Of a stretch of DNA of 42,122 nucleotides, positions 15,218 to 26,000 are shown in pieces. Where the stretch lies: contig JAIBAI010000021.1 in NCBI GenBank assembly GCA_019695235.1, positions 1 through 42,122 on the forward strand, written 5' to 3'. Position 1 is the first letter of the stretch; each line of letters starts with the position of its first letter. The stretch comes from Bacteroidia bacterium (GTDB lineage: Bacteria; Bacteroidota; Bacteroidia; M30B66). A program made the translations under genes and the position numbers. The notes below the pieces were generated by a model. It saw only the letters and a program-made list of their open reading frames with translations, was not told where the DNA came from and did not search any database.

Positions 15218-16645
15218 ATGCGCATAAGAAAAGTAAATTCAGTAAACGACAAGCACCTCGTTATTTTAACCGGAAAAACAAGCAGTCTGAAAGATCTTGG
15301 CCTTAACCCGCTGGCTGCCAAATACGCCGATGAGCAAGTTAAATCCGGTAAAAAGCTTATTCATACATTCCACAATGGCTACCATACCTGGATTTGCCAG
15401 GCTGAAGATACCAAGTCACTTGCGCTGAGCTTCGAAAGTCGCCGCTTGCAGGGAGCCCAGACCGCTGCGCTGGTAAACGGATTTAAACTGAAATCAGTAG
15501 TGGTGCTTGACCATGCAAAAAAACCGCATGAAACCATAGCCTTTGTAGAAGGAATGGCACTGGCTGGATACCAGTTTCTAAAATACCGCGCCAAAACCAA
15601 AATAGCCCCCTATACCCTGAATGAAATTCAAATCTATGCTGATGGAATAGAAAATACTCAGTGTAAACAACTTGAAACGCTTGTTGATGCCGTTTACCAG
15701 GGCCGTGACCTTGTAAACGAGCCCCTCTCAGGTCTGAATGCCGAACAATTTGGCAAAGAGGTACAAAAAATGGGCAAAAAAGCCGGTTTCAAAGTGGAGG
15801 TGTTCAACAAAGCCAAAATAAAAAGCCTGAAAATGGGGGGACTCCTGGCTGTAAACCTTGGCAGTATTGACCCTCCTGTATTTGTTACCATGGAATACAA
15901 ACCCCGTGGAGCAGTGAACAAGAAACCCTATGTATTTGTGGGTAAAGGGGTGGTTTACGATACCGGCGGCCTGAGCCTGAAACCTACTGATGGCATGGCT
16001 ACTATGAAATGTGATATGGCCGGTGCTGCTGCTGTGGCTGCTGCCATGTATGCCATTGCTGCCTGTAAACTGCCGGTTTGGGTGGTGGGGCTTACCCCTG
16101 CAACTGATAACCGCCCTGATGGAAATGCCGTTGTTCCGGGTGATGTCATAACAATTTCTGACGGCACAACCGTTGAAGTGCTCAACACCGATGCCGAAGG
16201 CAGACTTATCCTCAGCGATGCCCTTGTGTATGCAAAAAAATACAAGCCCGAACTGGTTATTGACCTCGCAACCCTTACCGGTGCAGCATCACGCGCAATT
16301 GGCAGATATGGCATAGTAGCTATGGGCAATGCCGGAAAAGACTTTGAACGCCTTAAAGAAAGCGGCGACAGAGTGCATGAGCGCCTGGTGGAATTCCCAT
16401 TATGGGACGACTATGCTGATTTGATTAAAAGCGATATTGCTGATTTGAAGAATATCGGTGGTATTGTTGCAGGTGCCAATACTGCCGGAAAATTCCTCGA
16501 ACATTTTACAGATTATCCCTGGATTCACCTTGACATCGCCGGCCCTGCATTTACCGAATCACCTGACTCCTACCGTGGGAAAGGTGGTACAGGCTCAGGC
16601 ATACGTCTATTATTTGACTTTATTCTAAACAAAGCCGAAGTATGA
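15218..16645 (+). CDS. pepA: Leucyl aminopeptidase, M17 family
   Basis: A 475-residue cytosolic di-metal aminopeptidase that removes N-terminal residues from peptides. The C-terminal catalytic half carries the metal ligands Lys243 and Asp248 in VGKGVVYDTGG, Asp266 in MKCDMAGA, and Asp/Glu in the family signature NTDAEGRL (323-330). The N-terminal macro-like domain (about 1-165) is poorly conserved, as usual. The start follows a good promoter element. Its last 4 nt overlap the start of pdxA, so the two are translated in tandem. Confidence 0.92.
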   Translation: MRIRKVNSVNDKHLVILTGKTSSLKDLGLNPLAAKYADEQVKSGKKLIHTFHNGYHTWICQAEDTKSLALSFESRRLQGAQTAALVNGFKLKSVVVLDHAKKPHETIAFVEGMALAGYQFLKYRAKTKIAPYTLNEIQIYADGIENTQCKQLETLVDAVYQGRDLVNEPLSGLNAEQFGKEVQKMGKKAGFKVEVFNKAKIKSLKMGGLLAVNLGSIDPPVFVTMEYKPRGAVNKKPYVFVGKGVVYDTGGLSLKPTDGMATMKCDMAGAAAVAAAMYAIAACKLPVWVVGLTPATDNRPDGNAVVPGDVITISDGTTVEVLNTDAEGRLILSDALVYAKKYKPELVIDLATLTGAASRAIGRYGIVAMGNAGKDFERLKESGDRVHERLVEFPLWDDYADLIKSDIADLKNIGGIVAGANTAGKFLEHFTDYPWIHLDIAGPAFTESPDSYRGKGGTGSGIRLLFDFILNKAEV

Positions 16646-17709
16646 GCGAAAACAACGAGGCACCTATCCGGATAGGCATTACCCACGGAGATTACAACGG
16701 TATCGGCTATGAAGTGATTATCAAAACCTTTGTAGAACATGGTATGCTTGAACTGTGCACCCCGGTAGTGTATGGACTTCACAAGGCAGCTACCTTTTAT
16801 CGGAAACAATTACAGGTGAACGACTGGAGCTTCTTTGGAGTTCACGAAGCGGAGAAAGCCGCAAAACACCACTGCAACTTACTGAGCATCAACGACAACG
16901 AGCTCGACATTCAACCTGGCAACGTTACCCAACATGCCGGAAATATGGCGGTTGTGGCACTCGAAAAAGCTACAAATGACCTCATCGCAGGGAAAATTGA
17001 TGTTTTGGTTACCGCTCCCATCAATAAACACAATGTTCAATCTGAAAAGTTTAAGTTTCCAGGCCATACTGAGTTTCTCGCTGAAAAAGCAGGCGTGAAA
17101 GATTTTCTAATGCTCCTTGTCAGCGGCAATTTGCGCGTAGGCACTGTTACCGGTCATATTCCCATTCAAAGTGTCGCACAAACACTCAGCACTGAAAGGA
17201 TTCTTTCAAAATTACGTATCCTGAACCAGTCATTGTTGCAAGACTTTGGCATCCGCAAACCCCGTATAGCCGTTTTGGGCCTGAACCCTCATGCCGGAGA
17301 CAACGGATTAATCGGACAGGAAGAAAAAAACATCATCCTGCCAGCAATAGAAAAAGCCCAAAATGAAGGAATACTTGCATTGGGCCCTTATGCCGCCGAC
17401 GGATTTTTTGGTGGAGGCTCCTGGGTGAAATTTGATGCCATCCTGGCAATGTATCACGACCAGGGTCTCATCCCCTTTAAGTCAATTGCATTTCACAGCG
17501 GTGTGAACTTTACGGCTGGCCTGCCTTTTATCAGAACATCTCCTGACCATGGAACCGGGTACGACATCGCCGGAAAGAACCAGGCTGACCCCTCCTCCAT
17601 CCGCGAAGCGGTTTACCTGGCCATTGATATATACAGGCAAAGGAAACTATTTCGCGAAATTTCTGCCAACCCATTACAACAATTGCAAAAAAGAGAACGG
17701 GAAAGATGA
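16642..17709 (+). CDS. pdxA: 4-hydroxythreonine-4-phosphate dehydrogenase
   Basis: A 355-residue metal- and NAD-dependent enzyme of pyridoxal phosphate synthesis (DXP-dependent route). It opens with IRIGITHGDYNGIGYEV, the family's N-terminal signature. The three metal-binding histidines lie in FPGHTEFLA, GLNPHAGDNG and AMYHDQGLIP, and the C-terminus has SPDHGTGYDIAGK. All motifs are present. The 4-nt overlap with the aminopeptidase gene suggests coupling. Several enzymes in this window use PLP, but no operon link is visible. Confidence 0.95.
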   Translation: MSENNEAPIRIGITHGDYNGIGYEVIIKTFVEHGMLELCTPVVYGLHKAATFYRKQLQVNDWSFFGVHEAEKAAKHHCNLLSINDNELDIQPGNVTQHAGNMAVVALEKATNDLIAGKIDVLVTAPINKHNVQSEKFKFPGHTEFLAEKAGVKDFLMLLVSGNLRVGTVTGHIPIQSVAQTLSTERILSKLRILNQSLLQDFGIRKPRIAVLGLNPHAGDNGLIGQEEKNIILPAIEKAQNEGILALGPYAADGFFGGGSWVKFDAILAMYHDQGLIPFKSIAFHSGVNFTAGLPFIRTSPDHGTGYDIAGKNQADPSSIREAVYLAIDIYRQRKLFREISANPLQQLQKRERER

Positions 17710-17710
17710 G

Positions 17711-17739
17711 TTGGCGAATACTGATTTATTCTATATTTG
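17711..17739 (+). promoter_or_regulatory. secDF promoter (TTG-N18-TATATTTG)
   Basis: TTG at 17711-17713, 18 nt, then TATATTTG (17732-17739). The leader that follows is 47 nt, very T-rich, and contains TTTTTTAAG twice (17754-17762 and 17770-17778). Confidence 0.65.
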
Positions 17740-17786
17740 CCGCCAATTTTTATTTTTTTAAGATTTTAATTTTTTAAGTAACCAAC

Positions 17787-20700
17787 ATGCAAAATAAAGG
17801 CGCCATAAGCTTTTTTGCGATTTTACTCGCTCTGGTATGTCTGTTCGAATTATCATTTACCTTCGTGGTAAGCGGTGTTGAAAAAGATGCCAAAGAACAT
17901 GCAGCCGGAGATCCGGTAAAAGAACGAGCATATCTCGACTCCATCTCTAACGAAACGGTTTACAATATCGCCCTGAAAAAATACACCTATCAGGAGTGTA
18001 AAGAAAGGGAGCTTAACCTGGGTCTTGACCTTAAAGGCGGTATGAACGTTACCCTTGAGGTGGCAGTACCGGATGTGGTGCGCTCATTGGCCAGAAACAG
18101 CCAGGACCCCGTTTTCCGCAAATCAATGGACGATGCTATTGCCCAAATGAAGGCATCCGGCGGAAATTTCCTCGACTTGTTTGCCAACGCAGTAAAAAAG
18201 AATGACCCCAACGCACGTCTTTCTTCTCCTGCTTTCTTCGGCAATCAGGATATGGCAGAGGTGGTTAACTCCAGAATGACGAACGACGAGGTACTCGCAC
18301 AGGTGCGTATCAAGGTTCAGTCATCTGTTGACAATGCCTATAACGTTTTGCGTAACCGTATTGACAAATTCGGCGTCGTGCAGCCTAATATCCAGCGCCT
18401 GGAAGGTACCGACCGCATCTTGGTTGAACTTCCGGGAGTAAAAGACCCTGAGCGGGTTCGTAAACTCCTACAAGGTGCAGCTAAACTTGAGTTTTGGGAA
18501 ACTTTTGATATCGGTGAAATTTTTGGAGATATCCAGAAAGCAAACGATAAACTGAAAGACCTCAATGCCCTGGCAAAAGGTGATTCATCATCTGTTCTGC
18601 CAAAAGATACAAGTGCACTTGCCGCAGCCGACAGCCTTAACAACAAGGCAACTGCTGCAAATGATACCGCTAAACTTAGCCTTGCAGAGAAACTGGCTCA
18701 AAAGTCTGACTCCGCTAAGTCTGACAGCACCGGCAATACACAAATGAGCGATGCCGAAACAAAAAAACAATTCCCTCTGCTTTCAATCCTTATCCCTTAT
18801 ACTGATGCCCAGGGCCGTCTTGCTCCCGGTCCACGTATTGGGTACAGTATTGTTTCTGATACCGGCAAAGTAAATGCTATCCTGAACCGTCCTGAAATTA
18901 GAAACACCATGCAGCGTAAAGATGTACGCTTCTTATGGTCGGCCAAACCCATTGAAGGCAGCAAAAATATTTTCGACCTGATTGCTATTAAAATACCACG
19001 CGATGGCAATCCAAGACTTACCGGCGACCATGTTACCAATGCAACTGTTGAATACGGTCAGCTAAACAACAAACCAGAAGTAAGCATGACCATGGATGGC
19101 CCTGGTGCCAATACATGGCGCAGGATGACCAAAGAAAATATCAAGAAAAGTATCGCAATTGTACTTGATGGCTACGTTTACAGTTTCCCTACCGTTCAGA
19201 GTGAAATTGCCGGCGGTCGTTCTTCTATTTCCGGAAACTTTAGCCCTGAAGAAGCAAAAGACTTAGCCAATATCCTGAACTCAGGTAAAATGGATGCCCC
19301 TGCACGTATCGTTCAGGAAGCCATCGTTGGACCTTCTTTAGGTAAAGAGGCCATCAATGCTGGTTTGATTTCATCACTGGCCGGTTTGATTCTGGTATTC
19401 CTCTTTATGGCATTCTACTACAGCAGCGCCGGTTTGGTGGCCGACATTGCGCTTATGGCCAACGTGTTCTTCCTTATCGGCGTAATGGCTTCTCTGCAAG
19501 CTGTACTCACCCTTCCGGGCATTGCTGGTATCGTACTTACTATCGGTATGTCGGTTGATGCGAACGTACTTATTTACGAACGTATACGTGAAGAACTTGC
19601 CGCAGGAAAAGGGTATAAACTCGCTATTGCCGATGGTTTTAAAAATGCCTATTCTGCAATTATTGACTCTAACGTGACGACCCTCCTTACAGGTATTATC
19701 CTGCTTGTTTTCGGTAGCGGGCCGATCAAAGGCTTTGCAACTACACTGGTAATTGGTATTCTAACTTCTCTGTTCTCTGCTATTTTCATTACCCGGATTG
19801 TATTTGAAATGTTCAGCAAACGTAACAAACAGCTGAAGTTCTCTATTCCACTAACCGCCAATGTTTTCAAAGGCAGTAACTTTGATTTCATTGCACAGCG
19901 GAAACGCTTTTACATCGTATCTCTTATCATCATTGGTATTGGTTTAATCTCAATGTTTACCAAAGGTTTTGGCTATGGTGTTGATTTTGAAGGCGGCCGC
20001 TCGTACGTTTTGCGTTTTGAAGAACCTGTAAATACCCAACAGGTACGTGAAACCCTCTACAATGCCTTTAAACAAAATCCGGATGTAAAAATTTACGGTA
20101 GCTCAAACCAGGTGCAGATTACCACTGACTATATGGTTGACAACGATTCGCCTCAGACCGATTCTCTGGTCGAAAACATGGTGCTCAGCGAAATGACCAA
20201 AATGGCAGGCAAAACACCAGAGGTTATTCTCCAACATAAAGTAGAAGCAACGGTTGCGAATGATATTAAAGAATCAGCAGTATTGTCAGTTATTTTCTCG
20301 CTCCTGGTAATGTTTGTTTACCTGCAAATTCGTTTCCGGAAATGGCAGTATGGGGTAGGTGCTATCGCTGCGCTGGCTTATGTTGTACTGTTTATCCTTT
20401 CTATTTTCAGTATCTTTAGAAATATCCTGCCCTTCTCGCTTGATATTGACCAGTCGTTTATTGCCGCTATCCTTACAGTTGTTGGTTATGCCATCAACGA
20501 TACCGTGGTAATTTTCGACCGTATACGCGAATACCTTGGCATGCACAGTCAGAAGAAAGAAGAAATGGCAACGGTAATTAATAACGCACTAAATAGCACC
20601 CTGAGCCGTACAGTTGTTACCGGTATGAGTACCATCGGCGTACTCTTGATTCTGTTCATCTTCGGAGGTGAAGTTATCAGAGGCTTCTCATTTGCTATGC

Positions 20701-20810
20701 TCATCGGCGTTATCGTTGGTACCTATACCTCTCTGTTTGTTGCCTCACCCGTTGTGGTTGACTTATCGCGCAGGGTTGCAACTGACGCAAAATCAGATGC
20801 AAAGAAATAA
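17787..20810 (+). CDS. secDF: Protein translocase subunit SecDF (fused)
   Basis: A 1007-residue inner-membrane protein that uses proton flow to pull proteins through SecYEG. The first helix (about 5-28) is followed by the SecD periplasmic domain (from LNLGLDLKGGMNVTLEV, about 75), the remaining SecD helices (about 520-690, with GMSVDANVLIYERIREE), then the SecF half (about 710-1000, with FGYGVDFEGGRSYVLRF and GYAINDTVVIFDRIREYLG). Fusion of SecD and SecF is usual in Bacteroidota. An unusual feature is a low-complexity insertion rich in Ala, Ser, Lys and Asp in the periplasmic domain (about residues 246-328). The gene has its own promoter, and tatA follows at 24 nt. Confidence 0.96.
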   Translation: MQNKGAISFFAILLALVCLFELSFTFVVSGVEKDAKEHAAGDPVKERAYLDSISNETVYNIALKKYTYQECKERELNLGLDLKGGMNVTLEVAVPDVVRSLARNSQDPVFRKSMDDAIAQMKASGGNFLDLFANAVKKNDPNARLSSPAFFGNQDMAEVVNSRMTNDEVLAQVRIKVQSSVDNAYNVLRNRIDKFGVVQPNIQRLEGTDRILVELPGVKDPERVRKLLQGAAKLEFWETFDIGEIFGDIQKANDKLKDLNALAKGDSSSVLPKDTSALAAADSLNNKATAANDTAKLSLAEKLAQKSDSAKSDSTGNTQMSDAETKKQFPLLSILIPYTDAQGRLAPGPRIGYSIVSDTGKVNAILNRPEIRNTMQRKDVRFLWSAKPIEGSKNIFDLIAIKIPRDGNPRLTGDHVTNATVEYGQLNNKPEVSMTMDGPGANTWRRMTKENIKKSIAIVLDGYVYSFPTVQSEIAGGRSSISGNFSPEEAKDLANILNSGKMDAPARIVQEAIVGPSLGKEAINAGLISSLAGLILVFLFMAFYYSSAGLVADIALMANVFFLIGVMASLQAVLTLPGIAGIVLTIGMSVDANVLIYERIREELAAGKGYKLAIADGFKNAYSAIIDSNVTTLLTGIILLVFGSGPIKGFATTLVIGILTSLFSAIFITRIVFEMFSKRNKQLKFSIPLTANVFKGSNFDFIAQRKRFYIVSLIIIGIGLISMFTKGFGYGVDFEGGRSYVLRFEEPVNTQQVRETLYNAFKQNPDVKIYGSSNQVQITTDYMVDNDSPQTDSLVENMVLSEMTKMAGKTPEVILQHKVEATVANDIKESAVLSVIFSLLVMFVYLQIRFRKWQYGVGAIAALAYVVLFILSIFSIFRNILPFSLDIDQSFIAAILTVVGYAINDTVVIFDRIREYLGMHSQKKEEMATVINNALNSTLSRTVVTGMSTIGVLLILFIFGGEVIRGFSFAMLIGVIVGTYTSLFVASPVVVDLSRRVATDAKSDAKK

Positions 20811-20821
20811 AGGTTCATTCG

Positions 20822-20829
20822 TACCTTTG
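20822..20829 (+). promoter_or_regulatory. tatA promoter, -7 element TACCTTTG
   Basis: An exact TAnnTTTG ending 5 nt before the tatA ATG, which predicts a leaderless or near-leaderless message. It could alternatively be unused, with tatA read from the secDF transcript. Confidence 0.45.
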
Positions 20830-20834
20830 GGGCG

Positions 20835-21074
20835 ATGAATGCTGCTGTTTTACTGTTTTTTGATATTGGCGGGGGCGAGCTGTTTGTAATCATGCTCTTT
20901 GTGCTGATTTTCTTCGGCGCTGATAAAATTCCTGATTTGGCCAGAGGTCTTGGCAAAGGAATCAGAGAATTCAAAGATGCTTCTAACGGCATCCGGCGTG
21001 AATTGGAGAAAGAAACCAAGCAAATCAAAGAAAGTGTTGATATTGAGAAAGATATCAACGATTTGACCAAATAG
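20835..21074 (+). CDS. tatA: Sec-independent translocase protein TatA/E
   Basis: A 79-residue protein with the TatA layout: a short hydrophobic helix ([20 protein letters not shown]), the glycine hinge and amphipathic helix ([19 protein letters not shown]), and a charged tail. TatA multimers form the pore for folded proteins carrying twin-arginine signals. The first Met gives the usual short N-terminal extension. No tatC is in the window. The position directly behind secDF puts Sec and Tat export genes side by side. Confidence 0.92.
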   Translation: MNAAVLLFFDIGGGELFVIMLFVLIFFGADKIPDLARGLGKGIREFKDASNGIRRELEKETKQIKESVDIEKDINDLTK

Positions 21075-21088
21075 GCCGGAGAATTTTC

Positions 21089-22129
21089 ATGTATAAGTTC
21101 TTCATTCGCCCCTTGCTGTTCTTGTTAAATCCTGAACAAGCACACCATTTCACTGCCCTGCTGCTAAGGATATTAATGGCTGTGCCCGGAGTTCCGGGTA
21201 TTTGCCGGAAACTTTTTGTGATTTCATCTGATCAACTGCGATTCACAAAGCAGGGTTTGACTTTCCCCAACCGTGTAGGGCTTGCAGCAGGGTTCGATAA
21301 AGATGCCCTGATGTACAAAGACCTGGCGAATTTCGGTTTTGGTTTTCTCGAACTGGGGACCATCACACCACTTGCACAACCCGGTAATCCCAAACCCCGC
21401 CTTTTCAGACTTCCGGCAGATAATGCGCTTATTAACCGGATGGGCTTTAACAACAAAGGTGTAGCCCGGATGCGTGAGCAGCTGCTCTCAAGAAAATCAC
21501 TGCCGCTGATTGGTGGCAACATCGGCAAAAACAAGAACACACCCAACGAAAAAGCACTTGATGATTATATCATCTGCCTCAAACAACTGCACGACCTGGT
21601 TGATTATTTTGCAGTCAACGTTAGCTCACCCAATACACCGGGGCTGCGTAACTTACAGGAAAAAGAACCCCTCCTGCACCTTTTAAATACCCTCCGGAAG
21701 GAAGCACTTCAACTCAATTGCAACAAACCTATCCTGCTAAAAATTGCCCCTGACCTGAGCGACGAAGCTTTAGTAGATATTGCCGAAGTAGTGAAAGAAT
21801 CAGGCATTCAAGGGATTATCGCCACCAATACCTCCATCGAAAGAAGAGGCCTTATCACACCCAAAGCCCAGGTTGATGCCATCGGCGCAGGAGGCCTCAG
21901 TGGGAAACCTGTTTTTGAACGCTCAAATCTGATTCTCAAGAAATTACGCGATCTATTAGGCCCCGACTTGCTGATTATCGGCTCAGGAGGTATTCATTCT
22001 GCTCAGGATGCCCGGGCAAAATTAGATGCAGGTGCAGATGTGGTACAGGTTTTCACCGGATTTATTTACGAAGGCCCTGCACTGGTGAAAAACATCAATA
22101 AACATCTTCTGGAAACCGCTGTTAGATAA
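21089..22129 (+). CDS. pyrD: Dihydroorotate dehydrogenase (quinone), class 2
   Basis: A 346-residue flavoprotein that oxidises dihydroorotate to orotate in pyrimidine synthesis and passes electrons to the quinone pool (menaquinone here, judging by mqnB). The N-terminal 40 residues form the class 2 membrane-associating helices (FFIRPLLFLLNPEQAHHF). FMN and active-site motifs follow: GLAAGFDKD, GNIGKNKNT, and the catalytic serine in VNVSSPNTPGLR, then TNTSI, GAGGLSGKP and GSGGI. The gap to tatA is 14 nt, and the next gene starts 3 nt after its stop. Confidence 0.95.
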   Translation: MYKFFIRPLLFLLNPEQAHHFTALLLRILMAVPGVPGICRKLFVISSDQLRFTKQGLTFPNRVGLAAGFDKDALMYKDLANFGFGFLELGTITPLAQPGNPKPRLFRLPADNALINRMGFNNKGVARMREQLLSRKSLPLIGGNIGKNKNTPNEKALDDYIICLKQLHDLVDYFAVNVSSPNTPGLRNLQEKEPLLHLLNTLRKEALQLNCNKPILLKIAPDLSDEALVDIAEVVKESGIQGIIATNTSIERRGLITPKAQVDAIGAGGLSGKPVFERSNLILKKLRDLLGPDLLIIGSGGIHSAQDARAKLDAGADVVQVFTGFIYEGPALVKNINKHLLETAVR

Positions 22130-22132
22130 GTG

Positions 22133-22999
22133 ATGGCGCGCAAACTATACATTACTGAATGTCCGCGTGATGCAATGCAGGGTATCCGTACCCTGATTCC
22201 TACAGCTGAAAAGGTAGCCTATCTCAACCTCCTGCTTCAGGTAGGCTTCGACCGCATTGATGCCGGCAGCTTTGTATCACCGAAAGCCATTCCGCAAATG
22301 GCTGATACATCTGAGGTTTTTAAACAACTCGACCTACGTAACTGCCGCTCAGAAATCCTATCAATTGTAGCCAACCTGCGTGGTGCCGAACAAGCAGCCG
22401 ATTACGAAATGGTACAATTTCTGGGTTTCCCTTTCTCAGTTTCAGAAACATTTCAGCAAAGAAATACCAATGCCGGTATGACTGAAAGCCTGCAACGCCT
22501 GGAGGAAATCCAGAATATCTGCACCAGAAAGCACAAAAAATTGCAGGTGTACCTTTCTATGGCCTTCGGAAATCCCTATGGTGACCCCTGGTCGCCCGAG
22601 TGGGTGCTACAATGGGCATTGAAAATAAAAGACTTAGGCATCCGGCATATCGCTCTTGCCGACACAACAGGGGTTTCTGACGCCACTACCATCAGTACCC
22701 TCTTCTCACAACTTATCCCTGCGCTTCCGGAGATTGAAATTTCAGCACACCTGCACGCTCTGCCTTCAGACGTTGCCTCAAAAGCAAAACTGGCATGGAC
22801 AGCAGGTTGTAACCATTTTGACACCGCGCTTAAAGGGCTGGGGGGCTGTCCGATGGCCAGCGATGCACTCACCGGGAACATGGATACAGAGCTGCTTTTC
22901 AACAGTTTGATACCCGAAGGAGCGCAGCACCAACTCGATATACATGCACTCGGGCTGGCCGCTGAAGCTGCACAAAAGCTCTTTAACAAATACCACTGA
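22133..22999 (+). CDS. Hydroxymethylglutaryl-CoA lyase-like TIM-barrel enzyme
   Basis: A 288-residue member of the HMGL-like/DRE-TIM metallolyase family. The catalytic Arg-Asp pair is in ECPRDAMQG, the metal histidines in SAHLHALPS, the loop cysteine in the signature GLGGCPMAS, and the C-terminal Glu in GNMDTE. These are the residues expected for HMG-CoA lyase (leucine breakdown to acetoacetate and acetyl-CoA), but the first motif differs from the common VGPRDGLQ. A GTG at 22130 precedes the ATG; I take the ATG at 22133. It is packed 3 nt behind pyrD, so it is likely in the same operon without an obvious pathway link. Confidence 0.82.
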   Translation: MARKLYITECPRDAMQGIRTLIPTAEKVAYLNLLLQVGFDRIDAGSFVSPKAIPQMADTSEVFKQLDLRNCRSEILSIVANLRGAEQAADYEMVQFLGFPFSVSETFQQRNTNAGMTESLQRLEEIQNICTRKHKKLQVYLSMAFGNPYGDPWSPEWVLQWALKIKDLGIRHIALADTTGVSDATTISTLFSQLIPALPEIEISAHLHALPSDVASKAKLAWTAGCNHFDTALKGLGGCPMASDALTGNMDTELLFNSLIPEGAQHQLDIHALGLAAEAAQKLFNKYH

Positions 23000-23026
23000 G
23001 TCGTTTTTTTGCTTATTTTGTGGGCA

Positions 23027-26000
23027 ATGAAACACCCCTATAAGATTTTCCTTATCATGCTCACTGTGTGCATTTTCGGACTGTTTCCCGGTAATGCCCA
23101 AACAGATGGCTACATACCCGGCCAATTATATGTTCGGCTCCAACAGCCCTCAGGCCCTAACAATACTTATATCCCTTCTGAAAAGGTAATGTCGTTTTTC
23201 GGTCGTTACCGTGAAGCGTACGGCATTACCAAGGTGCTCGGCACGTTTTATTTCGCTGATGACCAGCAGCTTAGAAATACATTTCGGGTGTACTTTGCAC
23301 ATCCGGAAAAGGCCGGCGAACTCATTAAGGCCCTCGAAAGCAACAAAGCCGTAGTGTACGCCGAGAAAATACCACAAGACCGCTTTTTCTTTACCCCCAA
23401 CGACATTGGCAGCAACAGCAATACCGGCAACGGACAATGGTATTTGTATAAACTCAGGGCACTTCAGGCCTGGGACATACAGCGGGGCAAGGCCTCGGTG
23501 AAGGTGGCAGTAGTAGATGATGCCGTGCAAGTTGACCACCCTGATTTAGATGGTGTATGCCTGCCCGGTAGAGATGTTGCCGAAAACAAAGCATCTCCTA
23601 CTCCCCCCGATTCTACCTTTAGCCATGGCACCCATGTTGCCGGAATTATTGCTGCAAAAACCGACAATAGCTTTGGTATCGCATCACTGGCACACGGAGT
23701 TTCAATCATTCCGATAAAAATAACCCTCACCGGCCAGCCGGGTACCCCTACTGCTGGTTACGAAGGCATCTTATGGGCTATTTCACAAGGTGCAGATATC
23801 ATCAATGTTAGCTGGGGAAGTGAAATGGTATCGTATTCAGCACAGTCTGTAATCGCCAGTGCTGTTGCAGCAGGTATCACCGTTGTGGCTGCTGCCGGAA
23901 ACTCAAACAATGCAACTGTGAATTACCCTGCCGGCTATCCGGGCGTTATCAGTGTAGCAGGTACCAACAACGTAGATAAAAAACACGGCTCCTCAAGCTT
24001 TGGCAACTGGATTGATATCTGTGCACCAGGCGAACTCATACGCTCCACCATCCCCTTTAATATTTACGGTTTTAAAAGTGGTACTTCATTTGCTGCCCCT
24101 ATGGTTTGTGCCGTAGCCGCCCTGATGCTATCGAAAGATTCAACCATGACCAGGGCAGAAATTGAAAACTGCCTCAAACAATCAGCAGATAACATTGACG
24201 TATTTAACCCTGACTTCCCTGGACAATTGGGCGCCGGTCGCCTTAATGCTGAAAAAGCTTTGCAGTGTGCCCGCGCAGGTATTTCTACCTGTGACCTGAG
24301 CCTCAGCAGCGTACAAAGCCCCTCAACAGCATCCTGCCAAAATACTTTTCAACCGGGCATCCGCATCCTGAACAATGGGCTTGATACCATCTTTTCATTC
24401 CGGCTGAACTACCAGCTCGACAATGCATTTCCGAAAATTTACATTTTTAACGATACACTTCCCCCGGGAAAGGATACCCTGCTGCATTTACCCCAGATGC
24501 AAGCAGCCATTGGTACACACACACTCAAATTCAACATCCATCCAAACATCAATGCCAACTGCACTGATGCTTTTGCGCAAAACAGCGCCCTGAATCACCC
24601 TTTTACAGTGCTAAGTCCGGTAAGCCGTGTACTCCCTTACAACGAAGATTTTGAAAGCGGTTATTTTACCTCAAATAATTGGCAAATTGAAAATCCTGGC
24701 TCTGAATTCGGATGGGAAATCGTAAAAACTGCCGGATTGCCTTCAAGTACCAAATCGGCACGCCTACCCTATTTCATTGATTCAAAGATTGGTGAAAGAG
24801 ACTACCTCACTACACCTGCCCTGAACTTTAGCGGATACAGCGCGGTAAACCTCAGCTTTAAACATGCCTATATCACCCATGGCGGCCCGGCTCCGTCTGA
24901 TTCTTTCATTATCAGCATCTCCACTGATTGCGGTGAAACATGGTCGCGCCTCAAAACCTTTGTCGAAACAGGTACAAAAACCTTCTCCACCCGAAAAACA
25001 GATGGGTACTCTTTCAACCCGGTCATTGCCACCGACTGGTGCGGAGCAAGCGGATGGGCAGCCTGTTCAAATATCAATCTGACCGCCTATAAAGGCCTTG
25101 TTGGCGTACGCATTCGCTTCGAGGGCTACAATGCTAACGGCAACAATATCTATCTCGACAATATAAGTATCACCGGAACACCCGTAAATATCCGGCCCGA
25201 AGCCAACTTCACCGCCTCCGGAAACGAAGAAATTTGTGAAAACCAAACCGTTCAGTTTAGTAACCTCAGCCTGAACAGACCTACCAGCCTGAAATGGTAC
25301 TTTGAAGGCGGTGTGCCTGATTCATCCGACCTTGAACAGCCACTCATTACTTACCCCACAGCAGGTACCTATGCAGTAAGGCTTATCGCTGAGAATCCGG
25401 CCGGTAAAGACACCCTCCTCCTTGACTCACTCATCCGGGTTAGTCAGGCACCTGCCATTTCCGTTACAGCACAGCCCGACAGTATTTGTAAAGGGCAACA
25501 GAGCCTGCTGATTGCCAGTGGCGGCAATGCCTATTCATGGTCAGAACACAGCAGTCTTTCGGTTACAAACAATGATTCAACCATAGCAACACCCACTGCA
25601 ACAACCAATTACACCGTTTACACCCTCACCCCTGAAGGCTGTAGTGGTAGCGAAACTGTGCAGGTGGCCGTTTATCCTCAACCATCTCAACCTCAAATAA
25701 GCACCCAGGGAGATTCATGCACCTTAGAAAGCAGTTTGGCAACAACCTACGAATGGTACTACAACGGTAGTTTGCTCAGCGGAAAAACCGAACGAACACT
25801 CCAGGTGAACAAACCGGGCAACTACAACGTTCGTATTGCCGACCATAACGGCTGTACCGCATTTTCTGCACCTTTCAAATCTTTATGCAGTACAACAGGT
25901 ATCGAACTTATGCCCCCACTGCTGATTCGTCCCAACCCGACAGCCGATTTTCTCCTGCTTGAAGGCCTTACGCAACCAGCCCGCATCAGCCTGTATAACC

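Noticed and set aside
23012-23019. TTATTTTG before the subtilase gene as a promoter
   Set aside because: It fails at the second base of TAnnTTTG, which is the most conserved part, and no -33 element supports it.
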